Origin: Candidatus Bipolaricaulota bacterium
GTDB lineage: Bacteria > Bipolaricaulota > Bipolaricaulia > UBA7950 > UBA9294
Length of the DNA stretch: 11,358 nt
Reading direction: 5' to 3'
Assembly: GCA_021159105.1 (NCBI GenBank)
Contig: JAGGSM010000072.1
Coordinates: forward strand, 1-11,358
Positions 5,468 through 11,358 of the stretch are shown here, in pieces. A program made the position numbers and the translations under genes. Positions within the stretch are counted from its first letter, which is position 1, and each line of letters starts with the position of its first letter. The notes beneath the pieces were generated by a model, which was not told the DNA's origin, made no database searches, and saw nothing but the letters and a program-made list of their open reading frames with translations.

Positions 5468-6922
5468 TCATCTTTGCAAGGGACGCGTCTCTTCCACTAT
5501 CAGTTCGCTCTCGCGTGCATCGTCTGTGACAGGGGCGAGGGTGATCGGAGCTTCCTTGATGATGCGGTGTTTCCAGTTGCCGGAGAGGAAGAAGCCGATC
5601 GACACAGCGGAGGCGCCGAAGTTGGAGATGAACATCGCCCACCACACGCCGTCCGCCCCCATGGCAAGCGAGAATCCGAGGAAGTAGACGAGCGGAATGC
5701 GCAGCGCCCACAGCCGGAACAGGGAGAAGAACATGGAGTACACGGTGTGACCGGATCCCTGGTAGGCGCCGATGATCACCTGCAGGATCCCCATGAATGG
5801 GAAGGCCATCGCAGTGATGGCGAACATACTCGCCCCGAGAGAGATCACCTCTGGGTCGTTAATAAAGACACGCACCAATGATGTGCGCAGGAAGTAGACA
5901 GCGGCGCTGGCAGCGAGCAAGAATGCCGTCGATATCCAGATCGCAGTCCATGCGGAGTGTTCCGCACGCTTCGTCTCTTTTGCTCCCAGGTTCTGTCCGA
6001 CCATCGTCGCTGCAGCCTGTCCCAGACCCATCGCAGGCATAATGGCGATCGAGATAATCCTGTTTCCGATACCAAAGGCGCTGACAACCGCCGTGCCGAA
6101 GCGGGCGAGGATGCCGGTCATGATGGAGAACCCGAGCGCCGTCCCCGATTGCCCCAGTGATGCCGGTCCGCCGATCACTAGGATGTGCTTCACCATCGCC
6201 CATTCCAGGCGCAGGTGGCGCAGACGCAGATGGATCCCCACCTTTCCGGCGAACAGGAGGTAGAGGCCGTAGATAGCGACTAGCCCGCGCGAGATGACCG
6301 TCGCCACGGCGGCACCGGTGATTCCCCAAGCAGGGAACGGTCCCCATCCGAAGATGAACAGTGGATCAAGCACGATATTCAACACCACCGACACGCCCAT
6401 CAGCTTCATTGGGGTCATGGTGTCGCCCACTCCGTTGAGCAGGGAGGTGACGATGAACATGCCGAACATCGCGGGGATGCCGCCGTAGATAATGCGCAGG
6501 TATGAGGTTGCCGCAGGGAGAAGATCCGGCCCCGCCCCCATCGCCACCATCAGCGGCCTTGCGATAAACACCCCAGAGATTCCCAAGACCAACGCAAGGA
6601 TGCCGGTAAAGGCAAATACCTGTCCCGCCGCGTGATTTGCCTCTTCCTCTCTGCGTGCTCCCGTGTACTGGGCGACAAGCGCCGTCCCCGCGATAGTAAT
6701 GCCTGCACCGACGGAGATCATCAAGAAGACAAGGGGCCAGACTATCGTTGGAGCGGCGATGGCCACTTTTCCCAGACGTCCCAGCCACAGCGTATCGACG
6801 AGGTTGTAGATTGTCTGAAAGAGGTTGGAAAGCATCACCGGCCACGCGAGCACAAGAAGCGTGCGGGCGATCGGCCCATTCGTCAAATCTCTCTTCTTCT
6901 GCGTATGGATTCCTCCGGACAT
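5468..6922 (-). CDS. MATE-family efflux transporter
   Basis: A 484-residue inner-membrane protein with about 12 hydrophobic segments in two homologous halves, as in MATE (NorM/DinF-like) cation-coupled multidrug exporters. The first half has the family proline and acidic residue of helix 1 (P28, D43 in LVDTLWLGRLG) and VAQYTGARREEEA after helix 2. The second half repeats this with PASLGQSGT, AFGIGNRI and VGQNLGAKE. The last 35 residues are a polar cytosolic tail. Substrate cannot be told. The start ATG 6922 has no ribosome binding site, but an extended -10 lies 7 nt upstream, so the message may be leaderless. A GGAGGA falls inside codons 3-4 but no suitable start follows it. It is separated from ftsH by about 370 bp and from asnS by about 145 bp, so probably its own unit. 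Confidence 0.92.
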   Translation of the reverse strand: MSGGIHTQKKRDLTNGPIARTLLVLAWPVMLSNLFQTIYNLVDTLWLGRLGKVAIAAPTIVWPLVFLMISVGAGITIAGTALVAQYTGARREEEANHAAGQVFAFTGILALVLGISGVFIARPLMVAMGAGPDLLPAATSYLRIIYGGIPAMFGMFIVTSLLNGVGDTMTPMKLMGVSVVLNIVLDPLFIFGWGPFPAWGITGAAVATVISRGLVAIYGLYLLFAGKVGIHLRLRHLRLEWAMVKHILVIGGPASLGQSGTALGFSIMTGILARFGTAVVSAFGIGNRIISIAIMPAMGLGQAAATMVGQNLGAKETKRAEHSAWTAIWISTAFLLAASAAVYFLRTSLVRVFINDPEVISLGASMFAITAMAFPFMGILQVIIGAYQGSGHTVYSMFFSLFRLWALRIPLVYFLGFSLAMGADGVWWAMFISNFGASAVSIGFFLSGNWKHRIIKEAPITLAPVTDDARESELIVEETRPLQR

Positions 6923-6929
6923 AGGCGCT

Positions 6930-6938
6930 ATTGTACCA
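6930..6938 (-). promoter_or_regulatory. Extended -10 promoter for the MATE gene (leaderless)
   Basis: The minus strand reads TGGTACAAT and then, after 7 nt, ATG. TGn plus TACAAT (5 of 6) is an extended -10, and the predicted start coincides with the A of the start codon. There is no convincing -35. The absence of a Shine-Dalgarno before this ATG fits a leaderless message. Confidence 0.45.
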
Positions 6939-7191
6939 GCTAACGCATGTTCCGTCCCATCAAACAGCGTGCCTAGCCAGAGGAACGCTGTCCACTACGC
7001 GTCATCCTCTTGACACACGCTCACCGAGTCAATAGACAAGGGAGCATTCCCCCGGCAAGATACGAGACGATCCTGCAAAGAGGGGCAAAATCATCATGGG
7101 GCGCGGCGGGAAGCACGTCCATCGCGCCTGGCCGCTAACAGAGGGACTACAAGGGCATACCAGCTGTGACCGAGCTATGAAGCCCTCTCTA
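6939..7191. other. Gene-free stretch between MATE and ftsH
   Basis: No ORF with a credible start or family match was seen. It holds several pairing segments, for example AGGGC/GCCCT closing around AGCT/AGCT between about 7150 and 7185, and GGCGCG/CGCGCC near 7101-7131. A TTGACA sits at 7010-7015 on the plus strand, but the best -10 at 17 nt (TAGACA) is poor and no plus-strand gene follows. If MATE is leaderless this stretch is not its untranslated region. I assign no function. Confidence 0.4.
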
Positions 7192-7279
7192 AGCCCGTAC
7201 AGGGGGTAATTCCCGCCCCTTTGGGGCATGCTTCTCACAAAGCCTCTTGATACACCGCGTGCTTCCGGCAGGGTAGGTC
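7192..7279 (-). repeat. Intergenic GC-hairpin repeat, copy B
   Basis: This copy starts about 15 nt after the ftsH stop. Core GCCCCTTTGGGGC (7215-7227) with flanks resembling copy A. On the minus strand the core reads GAAGCATGCCCC.AAGGGGCGGGAATTACC, which resembles the hairpin ends of IS200/IS605-type elements; that likeness is from memory and is not proof. No transposase or TnpB gene is nearby. Confidence 0.6.
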
Positions 7280-7294
7280 TGTCCAGCGCCCGAC

Positions 7295-9118
7295 CTATGC
7301 CTTGTTTGCGGCAATGCGGGAAATCTCCTCTCCGCTGATTACCTCTCGCTGTTGGAGGATCTGCGCTACCTGTTCCAGCGCGTCAGCGTGCTCGGTTAGG
7401 AGCTTGATCGCCCACTCTTGCGCACCTTCGACGAGTTTCTTCACCTCGCGGTCGATGAGCGTTGCCGTCTCCGGGCTTATTTCCTGTCTCAGCCCAGGGT
7501 TGGTTCCCAGGTATCCCATCCCCGCATCGTTGAGGTAACGCACCGGACCAAGGTTCTCACTCATCCCGAACTCGGTGACCATCCTCCGCGCGAGGTCGGT
7601 CGCCCGCTCCAAGTCGTTCGCTGCACCTGTGGATGGCTCCTTGAAGATGAGAAGCTCCGCCCCGCGTCCGCCCAGCATCACCGCCATCCGTTCCTTCAAC
7701 TCTTCCTCTCCGATCAGGTACTGATCCTCCTCGGGCATCTGGAGCGTGTAGCCGAGCGCTCCTTTGGCGGTGGGAATGATGCTCACCTTGTGCACCGGGT
7801 CAGTGTGTGGGAGGAGCTGCGCCACCAGCGCGTGCCCTCCCTCGTGGTAGGCGACCCTGCGCCTCACGTCATCGCGCAGTGGCATCTTTCGTTGCAGTCC
7901 GGCCACGACTCGTTCGATCGCCAAATCAAAGTCGCCCATCGACACCGATTCGCTCTTTCGCCGCACGGCGAGAAGCGCCGCTTCGTTGACGATGTTTGCT
8001 AGATCGGCCCCGGAGAACCCTGGGGTGATCTGAGCTAATCGGTCGAGGTCGACGTCATCCCCCAGGCTCACCTGCCGCGTGTGTATGAGGAGGATCTGCT
8101 TTCTCCCCTGTTCTGTAGGCAGTGTAACCTGAATCTGACGATCGAAGCGCCCCGGCCTAAGGAGCGCTTTGTCAAGCACCTCGGGTCGGTTTGTGGCACC
8201 CATGATCACCACGCCTTGATTGGCCTTGAATCCGTCCATCTCGGCGAGGAGCTGATTCAGTGTCTGTTCTCGCTCGTCGTTGGTCCCTATGCTACCGACT
8301 GTCGCTCGCGCTTGGCCGATAGCATCGATCTCGTCGATGAATACAATGCACGGGGCCTTCTTCTTTGCCTGTTCAAACAGGTCGCGCACGCGCGCCGCGC
8401 CTACACCGACGAACATCTCTACAAAATCCGATCCGCTTAAGGAGAAGAACGGAACACCCGCCTCACCCGCTGTGGCCTTAGCGAGGAGCGTCTTTCCAGT
8501 TCCCGGAGGGCCAACAAGGAGCACGCCCTTAGGGAGCTTTGCACCCATGCGGGTGAAGCGCTCCGGGGTCTTGAGAAACTCGATGATCTCCTTCAGCTCA
8601 ACCTCGACCTCATCGACCCCACCTACATCATCGAACTTGACGCCGGTCATCTCCCCCGATATCTCGTGGGACTTGTTCTTGCCCAGGAACATCGACTGAG
8701 GTCCGCCCTGCTTCATGCGGCGGTAGACGAAGTACCAGATCAGGGCAAGCGGAAGGAGCGGAAGTATCCACCATAGAAGGGCTGTCATCGCCCCGTTTGT
8801 TGGCGGCTGAGCGGCGAAGGTTACCCCGGCGTTGTGCAGCCGATCGACGAGGGTAGGATCGTTCACTGAAACAGTGTTGTAGACAGGCGGCGTCTTTTTC
8901 GCGGAGTCGGTCTTTATCGTGTAGAAGATTCGCGTTGTTCCAACAGAGACCGTATCAATCTTCCCCGCGTTCAGATCATCCAAGAACTGGCTGTAGGCGA
9001 CCTCGGTCTGCTGGATCGCCAGAGGCTTGATCACTAGATCCTGAAAGAGCCACACGAGCAGCAGCGCAAAAACGATGTACCAGAGTGAGAATCTCACGTG
9101 CTTGCTGGGTGGGTTCAC
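7295..9118 (-). CDS. ftsH: ATP-dependent zinc metalloprotease FtsH
   Basis: A 607-residue membrane-anchored AAA+ protease that extracts and degrades misfolded membrane proteins and short-lived regulators. It has two N-terminal transmembrane helices (about 12-29 and 112-132) around a periplasmic domain. The ATPase domain carries Walker A GPPGTGKT (203-210), pore loop MFVGVG (F236), Walker B IVFIDEIDAI (D262, E263) and the second region of homology with arginine fingers R321 and R324. The protease domain has zinc motif HEGGH (425-429, usually HEAGH) and third ligand D502 in AANDLERAT. Length is typical. Start GTG 9118 has AGAGGAG about 7 nt upstream. All catalytic residues are present, so it should be active. 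Confidence 0.97.
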   Translation of the reverse strand: MNPPSKHVRFSLWYIVFALLLVWLFQDLVIKPLAIQQTEVAYSQFLDDLNAGKIDTVSVGTTRIFYTIKTDSAKKTPPVYNTVSVNDPTLVDRLHNAGVTFAAQPPTNGAMTALLWWILPLLPLALIWYFVYRRMKQGGPQSMFLGKNKSHEISGEMTGVKFDDVGGVDEVEVELKEIIEFLKTPERFTRMGAKLPKGVLLVGPPGTGKTLLAKATAGEAGVPFFSLSGSDFVEMFVGVGAARVRDLFEQAKKKAPCIVFIDEIDAIGQARATVGSIGTNDEREQTLNQLLAEMDGFKANQGVVIMGATNRPEVLDKALLRPGRFDRQIQVTLPTEQGRKQILLIHTRQVSLGDDVDLDRLAQITPGFSGADLANIVNEAALLAVRRKSESVSMGDFDLAIERVVAGLQRKMPLRDDVRRRVAYHEGGHALVAQLLPHTDPVHKVSIIPTAKGALGYTLQMPEEDQYLIGEEELKERMAVMLGGRGAELLIFKEPSTGAANDLERATDLARRMVTEFGMSENLGPVRYLNDAGMGYLGTNPGLRQEISPETATLIDREVKKLVEGAQEWAIKLLTEHADALEQVAQILQQREVISGEEISRIAANKA

Positions 9119-9151
9119 TTGTTCGCTCCTCTTTCACTTTCGGTTTCTTCC

Positions 9152-9181
9152 ACTCTATCAGAAGAGATAGGTGGTTTTCAA
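9152..9181 (-). promoter_or_regulatory. Possible ftsH promoter
   Basis: The minus strand reads TTGAAA (9181-9176), an 18-nt spacer and TAGAGT (9157-9152), 5 of 6 and 4 of 6 consensus bases. The expected start near 9145 would leave about 27 nt before the GTG, including AGAGGAG. The -35 overlaps the edge of repeat copy C. Confidence 0.4.
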
Positions 9182-9237
9182 TCCCCTACAGGGACCGATC
9201 CCCCGCCCCTTGCGGCGGGGCAGTTCATTTCAAACCG
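9180..9237 (-). repeat. Intergenic GC-hairpin repeat, copy C
   Basis: This copy fills the space just after the thrC stop. CCCCGCC (9201-9207) pairs with GGCGGGG (9214-9220) around a 6-nt loop, a stronger hairpin than in copies A and B. It shares AATCCCCT.CAG and GCCCCTTG with copy A in the same orientation. No T-run follows the hairpin on the minus strand, so it is not a canonical thrC terminator. Confidence 0.55.
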
Positions 9238-10392
9238 CTATGGATACTTGAGCCCGGTACCGGTATTGAACAGAACGACCGTCTCGTCCGGACTTATCTT
9301 GTCGCGATCTAGGAGCGCTTCCAGCGCGGCGAGGGTCGCTCCACCCTCGGGACAGGCGAAGATGCCTTCCTCCCCTGCCATCGCGCGTTGGCCGGTGCTG
9401 AGATCCTCATCGGAGACGGCGATCGCCGTGCCATCGCTCTCGCGTATCGCCCGCAGGATGAGGAAATCGCCGATCGCCTGTGGCACGCGCAGACCGGCCG
9501 CCACTGTATGCGCATCCTCCCATGGCGCGGCGAACTCCTCCCCCGCAGCCAGAGCACGCGGGATCGGAGCACACCCCTCCGCCTGCACCGAGACCATGCG
9601 CGGGAGCTTATCATCGATCCATCCCATCCTCTGCATCTCAGAGAACGCCTTCCACATGCCGATCAGGCCGGTCCCTCCACCGGTGGGGTAGATTACAACA
9701 TCGGGGAGGGTCCAATTGAATTGTTCGGCGAGCTCGTAGCCCATCGTCTTCTTCCCCTCTACTCGGTACGGCTCCTTGAGAGTGGAGACGTCGAACCATC
9801 CGTTCTTCTCCGCCTGAGCGTGCGCCTCACGGCCACAGTCGGTGATCAACCCGTCGATCAGGCGCACATCGGCTCCGTAGGCGGCGCACTCCATGCGAAA
9901 CGGGAGTGGAACATCGCTTGGCATGAACACGTGCGCCTTCATCCCCGCACGCGCGGCGTAGGCAGACATCGCCCCGGCGGCGTTCCCAGCAGATGGGATG
10001 ACGACCTCGTCCGCGCCAAGTTCCTTGGCCCTTGAGATAGCCATGCACAGGCCACGCGCCTTGAACGATCCCGTCGGGTTCAACCCCTCGTCCTTAATGA
10101 ACAGCTTCTCCATCCCGAGGCGCGCTCCGCTGCGTGTCGCATGGATCAGCGGGGTGTATCCTTCGCCCAGGCTGACAATGTTCTGATCATCGCTCACTGG
10201 AAGGAGTTCACGGTAACGCCAGAGGGAAGGCACGCGACCGACAAGATCATCCCTACTCAAGGACTTCTTCGCCTCTTCTAGATCGTAACGAACAAGGAGT
10301 GGTTTGCCGCACTTCGGACAGACCGTGTGCAGCACAGTAGCATCGAAGGTGCTCCCGCAGTAGCCGCATTCCAGGTGAGTGAGGTAGCTCAC
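9238..10392 (-). CDS. thrC: Threonine synthase
   Basis: A 384-residue PLP enzyme that converts O-phosphohomoserine to L-threonine, the last step of threonine synthesis. An N-terminal zinc ribbon has C9, C12, C25 and C28 (CGYC...CPKC). The PLP lysine is K111 in NPTGSFKARG; the phosphate-binding loop is TGGGTG (237-242), and SAGNAAGA lies at 134-141. The C-terminus FNTGTGLKYP is typical of the family. I chose GTG 10392, 13 nt after the stop of the transketolase subunit, with AGGA/GAGAG upstream; starting at 10455 would overlap that gene by 50 nt and add residues without family match. The short gap makes the two a likely operon. A related threonine dehydratase-like enzyme is less likely given the zinc ribbon and C-terminus. 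Confidence 0.93.
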   Translation of the reverse strand: MSYLTHLECGYCGSTFDATVLHTVCPKCGKPLLVRYDLEEAKKSLSRDDLVGRVPSLWRYRELLPVSDDQNIVSLGEGYTPLIHATRSGARLGMEKLFIKDEGLNPTGSFKARGLCMAISRAKELGADEVVIPSAGNAAGAMSAYAARAGMKAHVFMPSDVPLPFRMECAAYGADVRLIDGLITDCGREAHAQAEKNGWFDVSTLKEPYRVEGKKTMGYELAEQFNWTLPDVVIYPTGGGTGLIGMWKAFSEMQRMGWIDDKLPRMVSVQAEGCAPIPRALAAGEEFAAPWEDAHTVAAGLRVPQAIGDFLILRAIRESDGTAIAVSDEDLSTGQRAMAGEEGIFACPEGGATLAALEALLDRDKISPDETVVLFNTGTGLKYP

Positions 10393-10405
10393 GATCTCTC
10401 TCTTC

Positions 10406-11353
10406 CTACTTACCTGCAAGCGCTCTCTTGATGGAGGTGACCATCCCCGCAGCATCGAGGCCGTACTCGGAGAGGAGCCTGTCGGCCGGCCCGGATTGAC
10501 CGTAGCGATCGTGTACTCCTACGCGCAGGACGCGGGTGGGCAGGTTCTCGGAGAGGAGCTCACACACAGCGCTCCCCAATCCGCCGCTTGCCTGGTGCTC
10601 TTCCGCTGTGACAACAAGGCCGGTCTTCTTGGCGGAGGCTAGCAGCGTTTCAGCATCGAGCGGCTTGATCGTGGAAACGTTCACCACCTCGACCGAAGTG
10701 CCTTCCTTAGCCAGCTCATCGCGCGCTTCCAGGGCGGCGGAGACCATCACCCCGCAGGCGAAGACCGATACGTCGGTCCCCTCTGCGAGAACATTGGCCT
10801 TCCCCAGCTCAAACTGATAGTCATCAGGGAGGATGACGGGAAACTTGGCTCGCGCCATGCGCACGTAGACCGGGCCATCATCGTAGCTTGCAACGAAGCG
10901 GGTCACGGCTGCTGCCTCGATTGCGTCAGCGGGGACGATCACTGTCATGTTCGGCAGCACGCGCATGTTGGAAATGTCCTCTAGCATCTGGTGACTCGCT
11001 CCATCCTCCCCGACGGTGAGGCCGGCGTGGGTGGCGACGATCCTCACCGGAACCTTGGGATAGGCGATCACCTGCCGGATCTGTTCCCACGCCTTCCCAG
11101 TGGCGAACATGGCGAAGCTTGAGGCGAAGGGGCGGTAGCCGCTCATCGCCATCCCTGCAGCGATCCCCATCATGTCCGCCTCAGCAACACCGATGTTGAA
11201 GAAGCGGTGTGGGTGTTCCTTGGCAAAGATTCCGGTCTTGGTCGAGCCAGCGAGGTCAGCGGTCAGTACGACGATCCGATCGTCCTCATGCCCCAACGCC
11301 GCGAGCGTCTTTCCGTATGCGTCACGCGTTCCCTCGTAGCGATCGAACTTCAC
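10406..11353 (-). CDS. Transketolase, C-terminal subunit (split form)
   Basis: A 315-residue protein matching the pyrimidine-binding and C-terminal domains of transketolase, which moves two-carbon units between sugar phosphates with thiamine diphosphate in the pentose phosphate pathway. The cofactor-activating glutamate is E58 in NIGVAEADM; TADLAGSTKT (31-40), GLTVGEDGASHQ (111-122) and EEHQASGGLG (251-260) are family segments. The N-terminal diphosphate-binding domain is missing, as in the split enzymes of archaea and many bacteria, so a separate N-terminal subunit is expected just past the right edge. The GTG at 11353 is the first start in the window, but only 5 bases precede it, so the true start could lie outside. 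It is followed by thrC after 13 nt. Confidence 0.92.
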   Translation of the reverse strand: MKFDRYEGTRDAYGKTLAALGHEDDRIVVLTADLAGSTKTGIFAKEHPHRFFNIGVAEADMMGIAAGMAMSGYRPFASSFAMFATGKAWEQIRQVIAYPKVPVRIVATHAGLTVGEDGASHQMLEDISNMRVLPNMTVIVPADAIEAAAVTRFVASYDDGPVYVRMARAKFPVILPDDYQFELGKANVLAEGTDVSVFACGVMVSAALEARDELAKEGTSVEVVNVSTIKPLDAETLLASAKKTGLVVTAEEHQASGGLGSAVCELLSENLPTRVLRVGVHDRYGQSGPADRLLSEYGLDAAGMVTSIKRALAGK

Positions 11354-11358
11354 TTTGG

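Noticed and set aside
7010..7227. Plus-strand small RNA from TTGACA (7010) to the hairpin at 7215-7227
   Set aside because: The -10 at proper spacing (TAGACA) matches only 3 of 6 bases and the hairpin is part of a repeat family; not enough to call.
9176..9200. CRISPR-like repeat end (GTAGGGGATTGAAA on the minus strand)
   Set aside because: Only one unit, no regularly spaced repeats or spacers, no cas genes; the segment belongs to the dispersed GC-hairpin repeat.

Overview
The window looks like bacterial chromosome of moderately high GC, probably from an uncultured anaerobic and perhaps thermophilic lineage. Pointers are an ADP-forming acyl-CoA synthetase with fused alpha and beta parts, a transketolase split into separate subunits, a zinc-ribbon threonine synthase, a DUF5317 membrane protein and several GTG starts. 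This combination would fit Bipolaricaulota (Acetothermia) or a neighbouring phylum. That placement is inference from gene content and has low to moderate confidence.

Layout. The left third reads rightwards: the 3' end of a DUF5317 membrane protein gene (1-296), a nucleotidyltransferase/HEPN pair (421-1115) and a 696-residue NDP-forming acyl-CoA synthetase (1167-3257). The right two thirds read leftwards, in transcription order from the right edge: transketolase C-terminal subunit (11353-10406), threonine synthase thrC (10392-9238), ftsH (9118-7295), a MATE transporter (6922-5468) and asnS (5322-4027). The two halves converge on a gene-free stretch of about 770 bp (3258-4026).

How the genes work together. 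The synthetase would make acetate (or another acid) and ATP from acyl-CoA. The transketolase subunit belongs to the pentose phosphate pathway and needs an N-terminal partner, probably just beyond the right edge; it is tightly coupled to thrC (13-nt gap). FtsH, AsnS and the MATE pump are housekeeping or transport genes with separate spacing. The nucleotidyltransferase/HEPN pair is an accessory toxin-antitoxin-type cassette.

Main points of interest. (1) The nucleotidyltransferase/HEPN cassette is bracketed by a 14-bp direct repeat placed exactly at the DUF5317/synthetase junction; removing one copy and the cassette restores two overlapping genes. (2) The convergent gap holds a near-consensus leftward promoter (TTGACA, 17 nt, TATACT) with no protein gene in front of it. 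The roughly 290 nt that follow fold into a consistent set of helices, so this is a candidate structured non-coding RNA that I cannot assign to a known family. (3) The same gap carries a 121-bp element with 11-bp terminal inverted repeats. (4) A GC-hairpin intergenic repeat occurs three times in one orientation, each time just after the stop codon of a leftward gene (MATE, ftsH, thrC). No CRISPR array, complete tRNA, rRNA or intact transposase gene was seen.
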